Source of the DNA: Plazaster borealis | Lineage: Eukaryota; Echinodermata; Asteroidea; Forcipulatida; Labidiasteridae | Assembly (NCBI GenBank): GCA_021014325.1 | Contig: CM037469.1 | Span: 17,941,701-18,005,700, forward strand | Reading direction: 5' to 3' | DNA length: 64,000 nt | Shown: positions 35,746-48,810 of the stretch, one piece after another | Layout of the letters: every line of letters begins with the position of its first letter | Position numbering within the stretch: the first letter of the stretch is position 1 | Notes under the pieces: model-generated | Database searches by the model: none | Seen by the model: the letters and a program-made list of their open reading frames with translations, nothing else | What the model was told of the DNA's origin: nothing | Program-made: the position numbers and the translations under genes

Positions 35746-35835
35746 TAATAATAATAATAATAATAAGACTTGTAATGCGCACATATCCACCCTGCTGGGT
35801 GTCCACCCTGCTGGGTGTTCAAGGCGCAGTACACA
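35746..35835 (+). mobile_element. SINE-like tail, copy 3, with internal 15-bp duplication
   Basis: (ata)n, then gacttgtaatgcgcacatat, a doubled ccaccctgctgggtgt and tcaaggcgca. It shares the gcgcacatatcc...tcaaggcgc frame with 11509-11588. Confidence 0.55.
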
Positions 35836-35945
35836 AGGCGTCAGTACACAGACTACACAGACGAATAAGTACATGTAATGAGTCCTTATGGATGAATAAT
35901 TAATATCCCACACTTGGGAAATTAGAAATGGTCAATGTAAACTTG

Positions 35946-36047
35946 GTTGTGTCAGAAGTAGCGACTTTGGCTTGATCGCCATGTTGACGCCCATAGCAAT
36001 GCCCTTAGTAACAGCCGCAGACTTAGCCACCAATTTGGACGCGGCCA
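35946..36047. repeat. Fold-back family I, copy 3
   Basis: ttgtgtcagaagtagcgac at the left, agccaccaatttggacgcgg at the right, with internal cgcccatagcaatgccctta. Confidence 0.55.
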
Positions 36048-36854
36048 CTCAAAAGTAAAATCAACATTTAGCATTTTCTTTGTAATCTAAAACGCGAAGA
36101 TTATCACAGTCTACAAATCGTTGGTCTTGGTTAAAGTTTCAGGCCTGTTTAAGATTTATTTTTACCAATGCATGAAACAACAAAACAAGGAGATAGACAC
36201 CCATTCCACTGTACAGACCCTCCTACTCTCAGTTATCGATTGCGCCACTTTATTAAGATGGGAATGCACTGTAGATGTCCGCGCTCAATTAAATACTTTG
36301 GCGTACACACACACATTATCATTACCGTTCCCATCCCACCGCCTTTTACATCAGTACTAATATCCGTTTTGTGTCCTAGTCACTCGGTGTTTGGTGCACA
36401 CTTTGGTGCATTGTGAAAACAAGGTGTTTGAAGTTACTAGCCAAGAACCCCCCGCTGCATTTTCTCGGAAGGTTTTTAATCTATTAACAAAGAACGAGGT
36501 TGAAGTTGCGTCAAAGACAACTGAACACCGCTCGCCAACCGAGTCAACATAGACTCATCACTTCCTTTCCGTGGATAACAAATATTTGGTGACTGTTATT
36601 TCGTTCCAATAAAATGTGTTCCCCCCGACAATGGTGTTGTATATAAAGAGAAAGAAATTTCTAAAGGAAATTGTGGTGATTAATTGTGTTTTAGTTCTTG
36701 ATCGTGGTTCATTTCCATTCACAATCATCCATCGTATTATATTAATACAACCAAGCTTGTCACGTTCCCAGTGTATAACATTTAAATAGGATAATGATTG
36801 CAATTGTACACTAAAAGCACCAGACTACTGATCTTTCCTTTGTTTGGGTTCCTT

Positions 36855-36992
36855 TTGGGGTATTTTCGAAACAATGGCTCCGGTTTCGGCTCCAGCTAAT
36901 CAGCAATGTTGAATTCGTACGCCTTCACTACGGGTCACAAGGGCAGGCGGGGCCTATGTCGGAACTGAACTTTGGTTTCGAAAATACCCTTT
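36855..36992. repeat. Fold-back element L
   Basis: The ends ggggtattttcgaaac (36857-36872) and gtttcgaaaataccc (36975-36989) are perfect inverted repeats of about 15 bp around a 100-bp centre. Single copy here. Confidence 0.6.
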
Positions 36993-37097
36993 AGCTTTGC
37001 ATAACAGATAAAACAACGAAAAACACTTTCTGTTTTTTTCAAACCAAAGACATATCTATTCGTCAAACAAAATGGTAGTAGTTTAGACTATAGGCTG

Positions 37098-37292
37098 CCG
37101 AATTTCATAGAACCGCTTATTAAGCAGAAAAATATTACTTTAACATTTTTTTGCTTAAGCCAAAAATAATCAGGAGTATAACAAATTGTATATATGTGGC
37201 ATGTTATTTTGGCTGGTAACCTTACTCTGGTAGGCATAATTTTGTTGTGCTTAGCTACTTTTTGTGCTTAAGCAGCTCTATGAAATTGGGCT
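37098..37292. mobile_element. Fold-back MITE family G, copy 4
   Basis: ccgaatttcatagaaccgc at the left and aagcagctctatgaaattgg at the right, with ccaaaataatcaggagtata / ggctggtaacctta internal relics. Confidence 0.7.
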
Positions 37293-37294
37293 CT

Positions 37295-39540
37295 GGACAT
37301 GGAAACCTAAGGCTTATAAGCACATCGATATTTTAGTTAACGGTATCAGCTTTCCGAACGTTCGCCTCGACCAGTGTTAAAGTGAGGTATTCATTATTCC
37401 ATTCTGTTGATCTATAGGGACATCATGCTATGTGATATTCATTAGGATACAATGATGCCATTTATTGTATCCTATGGGAATCTATTGAATGTTCCCCCAG
37501 CCTGCTTTGTTATACACATCTATAGCAAGTAACTTAATGAGACAGTGCTGCAGTCCCTATAATAAAAAAAACTCCACGAACTATGGTAAAAAGATTACAA
37601 TTTGTTTTACCATTTTCAGAATCGTGTCTCATGCTGCCTTTAAGCAATTTTTGGAATTGTTAATTAATACCCACATTAATTAATAAGGTAATGGCATTTT
37701 GCTTTATGCATCATTAACTAGCTCGGTCATATTCAAGCTTTAATAGTTAATGTGCGGTCATCCAGTACTGTGTGATATACATATTGGGTCCTCTGCGGTG
37801 ATCTTTATTTCCATGTTCCGTTGCCTAACTCCATGGTCTGTCGATGTCTCTGGGATGGCCGCTAGGATGGCCAATCTACCCGCGTTGTCCGAGGTCGTCC
37901 TTGGGGTCTTGACCAGCCGCAGGAACTAGATCCGGAAACTGGAGGTTCCTTCCTCTTGGTTTGATGGCGTTGCATGTTTATTGTTTCTCGTTTTGTGATA
38001 ATTTCTGTCGTAGTCCCTGACGTGTGCCAGTCGATCGTAGAGCTGATTGGTTATTTCCCTCTTCCAACCCAGTCCAGACCAGGAATGGCTGCTGATAATC
38101 ATTTCACCAAACAGGGTACCGACTGTTTAACATATAGCCTCGGTCTGTCATGACGCTGGGTTTTTTTACCCCGGAATTATGCCCATAACGGCTCGCAGAA
38201 CTCAAGTGCTTTTATAATACACGGCGCCGTAAGCGCACAATTCCGCGGTAAACAGCGCAATGAAACTGGGCCCTGGTTCAAACAGCATAGAGGTGAGGCA
38301 GATCAAAAAGGGTAAAACGTTTTGAGATATTGTATTGGACCGAGCTTGTCGAGTTGGGGGTCTGGTTGTAAGCCAACGTTGGCCTACCGTGAAATGAAGC
38401 GTGGGCACGGCAGATACCAATCGCAGGAAACGGTAACGAAACCGCACGGACTCGGTCCTATTATTCTAAAACCCACGATGACACACAGTTCTCTTTAATG
38501 ATATCGATTACAAGCTATTGATTTTGCAGGGTGAAAAAAAAGAGCCCTGCAGTGTGAAGACAAACAAGTGCATGAATATATTCTCCGGAGTAACTTTATG
38601 ACGGACTTCATGATTGTGTGCTTGCACTAACGCCACGAAAGTACTGCCTCGCGAATCATCAAATTAGTCATGCACCCCTTCTTACTGTTCTATCCAAGAG
38701 TCCATGGCTTCACCATCCAATAATAAAACTTGGAGAGATTTCCATGCTTCATTTACATTCAATTAGCCGAAATAGGATCTGTGAAATCCGGACCCTTTCT
38801 TCGATTATGTCTGCGATGCCGTCTTGTTGACTAGTCTGAAGTATAATGCATAGCGTATCTCTATACCTTGATAACAATCCAGATACACATCCTAACAGCA
38901 AAAGCTAACTTGCGTCCCGGGGAACACGTAGAAGGGAGCCTCATCGTGTCCAAAAGAACCAGACTATGATTTTCATAGTGTGTGTAATTCCTAACCAAAT
39001 CCCCCTGGACAATCCATTTAGCTGCTATCGAAGGAGAATATGCAATTAGATCGCATCGTGGCCGCAAGAAGAATAACAATAAAGATCTTTATTACATTTA
39101 TTATATGCTCTTGAATATCATTAGGGATTTTATTTATCTATAAGCATACAGCTAAAGTAGCTATCAAAGGGTAGAGGTGAGTCGGTGTTTGTGCTGAGGA
39201 ATATGTTACATTCTAACTAGCTTTACACAAACATTATTTTGAAAATTATACTTTAGAAACTTCAGTAAAACAGAATAGTTACTACCAAGAGCAAACGTCC
39301 TGGATTTGTCAAATTGCCATGAATCACTATTTAAAAGTGCTTATAAAAGAGCTCTCGTCTCCCAGTATTTGACATAGTTTGTTCTCACTACGGCTAGTCA
39401 GCAAATGTTCTTGTTTTACATTACTTAACGTATTGTGTTTTTGCTTCAACCTGTATGTCCGTTTGTTCTTGTTTCTGTGTTTAAGTTTGTTTGTCTGTCC
39501 GTCAGGCATCTCACCACAAGCCCTGGCTTCTAGATGATGC
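37295..39540. other. Non-coding stretch, nothing firmly recognised
   Basis: 37787-38150 is less AT-rich than its surroundings and could be a decayed element frame, but every frame is interrupted and I could not match it. The rest is ordinary AT-rich sequence with short unrelated frames. Confidence 0.35.
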
Positions 39541-39705
39541 CTCCATACTTATTTAATTTCCTGCCCTGTACAAATTGTATGTTATGGTTACTTCTTTAAA
39601 AATAATTTGTTTGGCTGTGTATGGTTTAGAAATGTTCATGAAGTATGGAAATAAATGTGAGTTTCAAATTGAAAAATTGAAAATTGAAATAAATAATATA
39701 ACATA
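39540..39705 (+). mobile_element. Probable LINE 3' tail
   Basis: A T-rich 3' UTR-like stretch ends ggaaataaatgtgagtttc and then short (aaattga)n repeats. This is the form seen at the 3' ends of CR1/L2-like elements. No coding part is preserved. Confidence 0.4.
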
Positions 39706-40467
39706 AGCACAACATAGGGGGTCCTCAAGATTGCAAAATATGTTTTTTGAGATAGGCCTATCTTTTTGAATTATCGCACAAATGGGATAGTGCGCGTGCG
39801 CCTGTTAGCCGTTAATAATTTTTATTGACAACGCATTCAGCGTCACTTTGCGGACGCGAGAGAAATCCCCTATTTTCAATTCAGCTGTTCATTAGCACAC
39901 CCAAAACAGAGAGATAATTTGATGCAAACATTCCTTGCATTTTTATATTATTACAGACGGAATTTCTCCTCAGGACATTCGATAAAGTTATCAAGGAAGG
40001 TATCAAGGAAACTTCCATAGTACATGTTTGGGGGATAATTTGTTAGTTTACTGCAGACTGTGGCCGTTTTGTTGTGTCTATTTTTCGAGTAGCGTTTCTG
40101 GAGAGAAGATCGAAATCGTGGACGTTGATTGTCTGGCTTGCAGGTGTGTTGGTAATTGATTTTCTCTTCATCTCCAGGGTTGTTTATTATGCTACAAGAA
40201 TCCTCTCCCTTCATCTCCGCTTTGCATTTTGAGAGCACAAAAGCCTGTTCGTGGATCGGGGCATATAAAATACATCGATAAGTCATTGTAACAAGAACAT
40301 TAGTGTACTATTTATAAAGATTGTATTTTAAACTTAGAGGCCGGTCAATAAGAAATGCCTTGATTTAACCCTGCGAGGCACGAACGTTTTCAAATAACAC
40401 TATTAAGACATACGTGTGTGGAGCTAGGTTATCCACACTTCTAATTACCGTATTTAGCCCCCCAATC

Positions 40468-40489
40468 AAGCTCCCCTATAGGGGAGCTT
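40468..40489. repeat. 22-bp perfect palindrome
   Basis: AAGCTCCCC TATA GGGGAGCTT, perfectly self-complementary, in otherwise unremarkable sequence. Confidence 0.8.
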
Positions 40490-41235
40490 TCCCCATGTGT
40501 CTGATATACCAATGGCAGAGCAAATCAAACAGGGAACCCATGAATGTATGACACACGGCACATCGACACAGGCACAATCTCCTCGGTAGCGCATAGAAAG
40601 CCTTCCCAGTTCAATTAAAAACAAACACACATCTAGGAATTCATCATGTTTAAAAAAAGCGCTACACAATAGAGTAGCTTAAGAATTATTTTATTTTCAA
40701 CCAAAAAGACAGATATTAAATTCAGTCAAGATGCAACACGTATACCAAACCGATGAGCTTAACGAAACTGAGAAACCCTCAAGTGTTTCTCTGCCATTAA
40801 TCTTATTTAGGAGATGGCGGAATGGTGACGGGGGAGGGGCTAAAACAGGGGGGATTCCCGCCGTAGCTGATTCGTCTGTCACAGCATGGAGGAAGAAAGA
40901 ATCATCCTGATTAAAAACTCACTCAACTCATCCCACCTCAAACCATAAACAACACTGCCGCATCAATTTCGTAAAATATGACTCCGTCACAAACACCACA
41001 TGTGTGTGTGTGTGTTGAAAACATAAAACAAAACAAAAACCACTCAGAGGACGGCCCAATTAGAGTCGTTCACAACCGCGGGCGAGAATCAACAAATTAA
41101 AGCCAAACAATTGGACAAATCTCACGACGTGGAACTGATCTTCGTGCTATAATTCTCCCGTACCAGTTCATTCAACCCAGCAATGTTAGTCGAACTTAGA
41201 GAAAATGAAACACTTTTGTTGTTGCTGCTGTTGTT

Positions 41236-41290
41236 GTTCAGTTCAGTTCAGTTCATTTTATTTCCACTCAATCAGTTTGCAATTGCTTCG
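41236..41290 (-). mobile_element. Probable LINE 3' end with (TGAAC)n tail
   Basis: On the minus strand tggaaataaaatgaac is followed by tgaac repeats, as in CR1/L2-like 3' termini. The upstream part is not recognisable. Confidence 0.45.
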
Positions 41291-41373
41291 ACAATAATGC
41301 ATGTATACGGTATTTTAAATAAACTATAATTAACTTTAAATAAATTGTAATGATTGTTGTAGTCGTTATTAAT

Positions 41374-41374
<1 letters not shown>

Positions 41375-41436
<62 letters not shown>

Positions 41437-41437
41437 G
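41375..41437 (+). repeat. (TTG)n microsatellite, 21 units
   Basis: Uninterrupted TTG/GTT repeat of 63 bp. The minus-strand frame reads poly-Asn, but there is no sign of a gene. Confidence 0.95.
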
Positions 41438-42405
41438 AATTTGGGGAAAAATTCGTCCAAATGTCATTCCATTACTGATTAAAATAATATCATGTCTTAC
41501 CTACTTTTGAATTATATACTAATAGCAATATGAAAGTATTGTCGATGATGATGCATTTTTTCCATGCGATATTCATTTAAGTAAAGCCCATGACTGGTGC
41601 ATTACATTTTTGTTTAGTTATAGTGCAACTGAACTGCCCACAAACAGTTCATGATTAATTGCTGTTAATTTCCTGGTGATTCGTTCCAGCCTTTGCTCCC
41701 TTATAACTTATTCATCACATGGAACACGGGTCAGCTTGGCACTGTGTTTTATTATGAACACCTTTTGTAATAATATCACAAGCACACAAAGTCCGCTCCT
41801 CCATCCTTTCAGTTGCAATGCGATTGCCATGGCGTTGTATGAGATCGTTGGTTGCCATGGGGCGTTGCGCGCGCAGCCCCAGGACATACAGTTATAGTCT
41901 TAAAGGTAGAGTGTCAATAGTAACGTGGCACTGGAGTGGTCAATGCTAAACTTCGGAGATTTTAGTCTCTGGTGAAAATGGGATTTATTTTATTTGATAA
42001 AAGTTATCTTTATCTTTCTGCATTCGTTGAAGGGATTGAGTGCATGGTACCAAAGGGGCAAAATCAACAATTTGTTTAAAAACATTTTTGAATTTTAAAT
42101 TGTATTCTTCTTCTTCCCCTTGTCCTTTTTAAAATTCGTATCCATTACAGTTTAGCCCACTTGTTATGAAATTGTTTCTGTTTTTAATAATACAGTTCAA
42201 CAAAATTAAACCCAATGGTGTCGATACGAATGTTCTTGTTGACGTTAGATACGACCTACATTATGGTTTTTTATCCACTGGCGTACGAAGTAAAATGCCG
42301 TTCGCGAAAAATAACTTACGGGTAGACTATATGGGTATACACAGTTTGCGTAAGAATGACTCATGGTGAAACCGCGGATGTAAATTTACTAGAACTTGAG
42401 AAACG

Positions 42406-42476
42406 TTTCCCGCCATAATCAACCGCTTTCTGTTTCCCGCCATAACAGACCGCAACATGATCGTCTGCTTATATAG
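42406..42476 (+). promoter_or_regulatory. Promoter-like cluster: two E2F-type sites plus TATA
   Basis: TTTCCCGCC occurs at 42406-42414 and 42433-42441 within a 27-bp tandem unit (tttcccgccataa). A TATATAG follows at 42470-42476. Paired E2F-like sites a short distance from a TATA box are typical of cell-cycle promoters. The transcript it might drive is unknown. Confidence 0.4.
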
Positions 42477-42551
42477 TAGTCATGCATTTTGTCACTGCTG
42501 CATGACTTTGTGTATCGCAGCTAGTTTTATGTGTCACAGTCAATTACATGT

Positions 42552-42902
42552 ATGCTTCTTCATGTAGTAGTTTCAAATTCAGTACATTATTTATCATCGC
42601 TATTATTAGGCTCATGTTCAACTTGTCAACATCAGAAATTATTTAGTGTTCATTTGACAAAACGTGCTTCAATGAGCGGTGGGGGCATGATTCGAGACGC
42701 AGTGTGGACGCGACATGAATCGTTTATTAAACAATACAAATATAATACTGAGTTCTTATGTAGCGCTTTATCACACCCGATGGGCGTACCAAAGCGACGA
42801 GTGATTGCTTTAACGTCCGCAACTTCACAGGTTGTGCGTAATATTCACAAGCAAAAAGTACAAAATAATAAAATTGAGTCCTCAAGAATTGTGTATTCGT
42901 AA
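42552..42902 (+). CDS. Unrecognised short open frame behind the promoter-like cluster
   Basis: A frame open to the stop at 42902; the first ATG is at 42552 (MLLHVVVSNS...), giving about 116 residues. The ATG at 42672 (MSGGGMIRDAVW...) is an alternative. There is no signal for a known domain, and composition is neutral. A second frame at about 43158-43307 could be a further exon, but no splice junction convinces me. The only support is position, about 75 bp after a TATA box. It may be chance. Confidence 0.2.
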   Translation: MLLHVVVSNSVHYLSSLLLGSCSTCQHQKLFSVHLTKRASMSGGGMIRDAVWTRHESFIKQYKYNTEFLCSALSHPMGVPKRRVIALTSATSQVVRNIHKQKVQNNKIESSRIVYS

Positions 42903-43309
42903 AATGAAATATAATCGAGATATCTGTTTGCTATCATTTGACAACACTCAACATTACTTGGCGGACGCTAGAGTAACACTCATATTAAATGTTTGGGCTA
43001 CCAGGATTATATATGGTTTTCTTCTAAAATTATATTAGCATTGAGTCTATATCACGAACTAACGCGTGACCTGTGAAAATGCGGACATAAAAGCAATCAC
43101 TCGTTTTCAGTGGTTTTGTTTCACGAAATTATTCGAACGAGTATCGTCACATGTGCCCTGCCGATGGGCAAAATGAGCTACAAAATGTCGCAGGAAATTC
43201 GTAGATGTGATGAAGGTGGTATTAAGGCTGTTTTGCGAGGGAAATTTGTTGTTGTTCTTACGATGCAAATGATCATGAAATCAACATCTCTCCCCATCCC
43301 AATCTGAAT

Positions 43310-45820
43310 GTACCTTGGGGAAAGAAGCATTGGCCAACACCTGTACAAATGTAGCCCGTGATTAGTAGCACGGTGTAACATTATCAAGCCAACGACTGTT
43401 TCTATATACGTCATTAAAATGGAAACACACCATTCGCGTATGTCGTGGTATAGGGGATTCTCAATTCTACTTCGGTATATCAACATTGAAACGGCCGCGG
43501 AGAAGATTAAAAGTAAACCCTTTTGTAGACGCTCATTTCCTACTGCATTCAGCCCAGAATGGACTATCGAGTCATACAGTCTATATGCCCACCGATGACG
43601 GAGCATTTAACTGTTGTCGTTTGGCTTGTCACACTGTCTAATCAAGAATATGCATTTCAAACCATGGATTACAGACAATAAGTAGCTAACTATGTTTTCG
43701 AAAGAAAGCAGCGCGCCTCAAGGATTTACCGTAGCAAAGTGGTCAAAACGACAGGTGGTTGTGATAAGAAGACGATACAAAATACGTGTCTTTATATAAC
43801 CGTACATCTATCTCCTCTTGGCAACCTTTTACAGTTTCCATGTATCGCCTAGTGGTGTCCTCGGCCAACGATGTCACGAGAGAAGTGTCCCCAGATCTCC
43901 CTGTCCTTCATGCATGTATTTAATTGTCACAGAGCCATTGTCACAAAGCCACTGTCCATGACTAATACGTCCACATAGGTCAAGTGACAGTGACCCCAAT
44001 TGGGCTCAACCTTGATTGGGCTCCCAAAGCACAAGCTTGCTGACAATGAAACTTACGATAGAAGCCTACTCCAAAGTTCTTTTATTCAAAACAATCATCG
44101 TCCACATACACTTGTCGAAGTTTTTTTCAGTATTTGGGGTATGCCTTCCAAATCTTAAAACTGAACTTTTTGTTATCCGTGATCTTCTCTACAACGGTAT
44201 CTTCAAGCACATGGGTTAGGAAGTAATACTTGGTTTATTATCAGAAAATAATAGGAATAATAAAGTTATGACTGGTTGGAAATATCACATCAAATTATGA
44301 ATGAGATTGGACGAACATGAACATTCCTGAAAAATAGTTTGTGGGTTCGGGTCCCCTTAGCCTATTCTAGACGCGGAACCTCCTTTTTTTACAATTCAGA
44401 GGTTTACAGACTCTGTACATCACCAGAAATACACAACTTCAGGTTAGGACACAATGTGCACTATTCGTTATCTATTTGGTGATTATTTTATTTATTTCTA
44501 GACAATTTGAAGGCTCTATAGGAGGTTTTCAAAAAATCCTGATATCAGGAAAAATCCTGAGAAACCTGATGCTTTTAATTACATGACAAATTAAGAAAAA
44601 AAATCCAGATATTGTGTATTTTTGATTACTTTACGCGGAGGAGCTCAGTTCCTTACTCTCTAAAAATTCCGATTTGAATCACGGTATGACATGTATCTCT
44701 TGAGGGTAATTATGTAATGTGTGACCATGTTGGATAAAACGCAATGTCATGGAATCGTTGTTCGTACACGGGAGTTGCAGGGAAGGGGTGTTTCAAATGA
44801 TAACTAATTACAAAGACACCGGGGTGAGAAACCAATTACCGCGCTACACATACCTCATCCTGTCAAATTTTACTCTACGCGGGTCGGTGAGTGACTGTGA
44901 TCTACTGCATGCGCTGCAGCGCGTCTCCCAACCCGGCCTCGAACCCCAACACACACACTTCACTGGCTGTCCGTGTGGAACCTCCAAAGGGCAAACAAAA
45001 TAAATCTGAAGAAGCTGCTGATAGAGCTACCTTGCCAATCCCCCCCCCCCAATCCCCACGGTCGGTTTACTACTATAGGTTCACCCGAGCAGCAAAATCG
45101 AATTACCATGATCGATACCAATGTGCTACATCAGGCAAACCGATCGGTCCCAGCATCTCTGCTCGGGCCAAGAAGAGCGAAAGCCAATAGGGCCTGCAGG
45201 TGTTTTTTGTGCCCCAACGCTCCGGGGGTTCCGAGAATGTGGATCCGGGCGATGTTGGGAATGGATTAAGCGTGCACCTGTTGTTTGTGCTTGAGTTTTG
45301 CTGCCATGTTGGAGGAGGAGCGAAAAACAGACGTGACTCATAGTTAGAATAATGGTAGCTGTACTTAATAACAGTGCGTGATATATCTTAAATACACACT
45401 TGAGTCTTGACTGGTTTTGTATTTATATTTGCATGTTTTGTACTTGTGGCGCTCCATATCTGCACCTACAGTTTATAGGAAGTTTCAGATTGAGGAAAAA
45501 GGTGTTTTCCCATCAATGGAAATGTAGTACTTGCAATTGCAAAGGAAAGTTTTTGTAACTATTTTGCAAATTCAAGCTGTAAAAATACTGCCTCGTTCTC
45601 AACCGTCTTTAGTTTTACCGATCCATGGTGTGCCTTTCAGTGTAAAATTTGTTTTCCCCTCATCTCCATTCCCTCCAAATCTTACAGATGAACATTAATT
45701 TTAACAACCTTTCATTTCTTTCATCGCTCATTCTGTCTTAATATGCGTTGACTTAATGAGTTTCACACAGCCTTCCTTGTGTATAGTGTCACACAGCCTT
45801 CCTTGCCATGTGTACCATCC
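43310..45820. other. Non-coding stretch, nothing firmly recognised
   Basis: 44890-45270 is GC-richer and has overlapping frames in several registers, like a decayed retroelement or exon relic, but no motif could be identified. A small direct repeat (gtcacacagccttccttg) lies at about 45762-45806. Confidence 0.35.
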
Positions 45821-45959
45821 ATGGGGACTTTTGAGACGCTAGGTGGCAGCAGACTTTCCAGGTTAATCAATTGTTGTAAGTGCACATGCTCAGAACTACG
45901 TAAACAATGGAAATTTACCTGGTAAATCTGCTGCCACGTAGCGTTCCAAAGTGTCCCAT
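45821..45959. repeat. Fold-back element H
   Basis: Inverted arms atggggacttttgagacgct, aggtggcagcaga / tctgctgccacgtagcgttc, caaagtgtcccat, about 45 bp imperfect, around a 50-bp centre. Single copy. Confidence 0.7.
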
Positions 45960-46849
45960 TGGAAAGGGCCGATCTGCAGAGACAAACTCCAGATCAAGGA
46001 AAACTTTACAGGTGATGACGTCAGGAAGCCCTCATTGACAAAGGTATATGTTTCCAGAGAAAAGCACGACTGACTGTCACAATCTGTCTAACCATCACGG
46101 TTAATATGTCTCACGTCCCGACTTGGGCAGCAATCCCTACATCGGCAATCAAAACTCTGGTTTTGCTTCCAGAATCCATGCCAGCATGTGTTTCATGGTG
46201 AACAGTTACCACCAACTGAATGGAGTTAATTAAAACAACTTCCACTCACAACTACGCTCAATCCGGAAACAAAAACACATTCTAAAAGGGTACCTAGTAG
46301 CAGCGACCTCGATCAATGGGATCAATACTGATGAGGTATATTCTACTGGTTACCCTTTAGAGTCCACCACTCTTTAGATGGTATCTATAAGCTGTCCAAA
46401 TTGCGAATTCATCCTGAATTTAGGCAATTGACTCAGGAAGGGAAGATTTTACGTCCATCTCCAGAGGGCCCGATGCCAGGTACCTTCACGTTGCCTGCCC
46501 TTAGGACAGCAGGTGGGTTGCAATGCTATAAGGCCAGACTAGTTTAAAGTAACGCACGCTGGTACGAGAATCATATGGGCTAGATTATAGCAGCGTTGCA
46601 GTTGTGAACTTTTCCATACGAGGTGAAATGCATGATATTTTTTTTATAATAAAGTCAAGTTCATCATGAGAGCATATTTCTGACTATAGTGCTGCAAAAA
46701 AACACCGTACCCAATAACGAGGATATTATGCGTGCAATCAAACACGTGCATGGTCGACGGCAAGTGATGACTCACTCTCAAATTGATAAGATTTTTACCT
46801 TCTTTCGGATTTAATGCAAGTCAAGTACATACAAAAACCGTTCTGCATA

Positions 46850-47960
46850 TTTACAAGACAAAATGTAGGTCTAGTCAAGATCGAGTAACGATCACAACGA
46901 GTTCATTCTGAATGAGTACAAATACGACTACATAACAAAAACGTGTACTCAAATGCGAGAAAGAGCACAAGCACGTTAATAAGTACAAACAAAAACCGTA
47001 CGCGACTAAGAGAACAGGGTAGGCATTGTTGAGTATACGAGTACAAATTTAGGTATGAGAACGATTAGTATGAGTAGGCCTACATTGTATTGCAGTAGGG
47101 CCTATAAGTACAAGTGCGACTACAACGTAATTCTCGAATGCGCGAAAGAACACAAGTACCAACCTCGTCCCCAAGGTGTGTTGAGCAGTACGAGGTTGAC
47201 CGCTCTCTCACCCTGGTATTGGATCATTTGCATATCCAAAATATTTGGATACGTATGCAAATTAGAATAGTCTGGCTGTGAACATGGTGAATACTGAATG
47301 AGTACAACTTAACATGTTTACGTTATACTTTTGTACACCAGTCGTTGTCCAATCAGGGTCCAAGTAAGGAGTTTCCCTCCAAGGGTTTACTATTGTAAAC
47401 ATGGTTGGAAATAAAGTAAACCATGGGGACGAGGTTGACGGGTACAAGTACCAGTACAGCTTAAGACATAAACAGCGCTCAAATACGCGAACAAAGTAGG
47501 CCCAGTCAAGTACGGGTACGATTAATACGAGTACATTTTTATGAGTATGTTTACAAGCACAGAAAAAAAAATGTACACGAGTAGTACGATGACGAAAAGT
47601 TCACTCTTTAATTAAGAAAAATATATTAAAAAAACCCAAGTAGAAACAAAAACTTACTAGAGTTAGGTGATGAAAAGCGGGGCCAAGTCGATTATGAGTA
47701 CGATCAGTACGATCAGTATGAGTACATTTTTTTCTGAGTACAAGTTCATGTACGACTACAGAACAAATAACCGTAGGGCCTACTCCTCGAATACGAGACT
47801 GAGGACAAGTACAAGCTGATTTCTAGGGCAGAAGGTTAAGTTACCCGAGTATGAGCATGGAGAACAAGTTCATTTTATTATGAGTACCAGTTCGAGTGCA
47901 GAGAAAATTACGTACGTGAATACAAAGTACAATATGTGGGGCACATTACAAGTACTAATA
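46850..47960 (+). repeat. Degenerate GTAC-rich array
   Basis: Many recurrences of gagtac, acaagtac, gtacgatt/gtacgact and ctcgaatacg/ctcaaatgcgagaaag motifs, at a loose spacing of tens of bases. The order is blurred, as expected for an old tandem array. It is interrupted at 47160-47440 by element P. Confidence 0.55.
47160..47440. mobile_element. Inverted-repeat element P inside the GTAC-rich array
   Basis: The left end caacctcgtcccca and right end tggggacgaggttg are exact inverted repeats of 14 bp. The array motifs acaagtac and gggtacaag resume on either side. It is about 280 bp long and has no ORF of note. Confidence 0.7.
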
Positions 47961-48112
47961 TACACATGTGTCTTTTTGTTGTTAGTTTTTAAAGGAAATG
48001 CATTAACGTTTTCGATGCACTAAATTCAACTGGTCCGTCATTAGACTTTTGTACCGTTGACTTCCATTAAAACGTGTAATTGGAAGCCAGCACTGTTTGA
48101 TAATAGATTGGA

Positions 48113-48461
48113 TTAAAGGCACTGAACACGTTTGGAAATTGTCAAAGACCAGTGTTCTCACTTGGTGTATCCCAACATATGCATAACATAACAAGCCTGT
48201 GAAAATTTGTGCTCAATTGGTCATCGAAGTTGCAAGAAAAAGATGAAAGAAAAAACACCCTTGTTGTACAAATTCGTGTGCTAGATAGGAATAAAAACTT
48301 CTTGCAAGAAAAATTACCACTTTCTCAAAAACTACGTTTTCAGAGGGAGTCGTTTCCTACAATGTTTTATACTATTAACAGCTATCCGTTGCTTGTTACC
48401 AAGTGAGTTTTTATGCTAATATTTGTTTTGAGTCATTACCAAACGTGTACGATACCTTTAA
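48113..48461 (+). mobile_element. TTAA-type MITE family A, copy 6
   Basis: TTAA at both ends. A small internal deletion has removed the right half of the central palindrome (cttcttgcaagaaaaattacc). Confidence 0.87.
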
Positions 48462-48810
48462 TGTAGGCCTACTTGCGTTCTCTGATAACTTCCCTTTCCG
48501 CAATCTCTGTCCTAGATCTTGCCGTGGCGTCCGAGAATCACGTTTTATTAAAATTTCATTCATTACAAATTACACTGGGTGTAGTCTCCCCCATCACAGG
48601 CATTGGACAGCTTCAAGTTTGCCATCGGGTATACGGCAAATTAAAAAACCCTAGTCTTTAAATTTCAAATGACAATGAGCCAGCTGTTCCAACCGTTGAG
48701 TTATGGGCACGGCTCGAAACGGCACCGACAAAATAGCTGGCGAGTAAAAAACGAAGAGTGAAAGAGAGAAAAAAAGATCTGTAAGATATTGCTTTTGCCG
48801 CACCCTTCTT

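Noticed and set aside
37787..38150. Possible decayed coding segment
   Set aside because: Stops interrupt each frame I read, and no family could be recognised.
41272..41460. Poly-asparagine frame
   Set aside because: It is the (TTG)n microsatellite read on the minus strand.
44891..45269. Overlapping ~98 aa frames in GC-richer DNA
   Set aside because: No domain motif, no splice structure, and several registers are open at once, as expected from composition. It could be a decayed element, but I cannot support a gene.
46850..47960. CRISPR-like array
   Set aside because: Repeats are degenerate with no constant spacer length, and the genome is eukaryotic.
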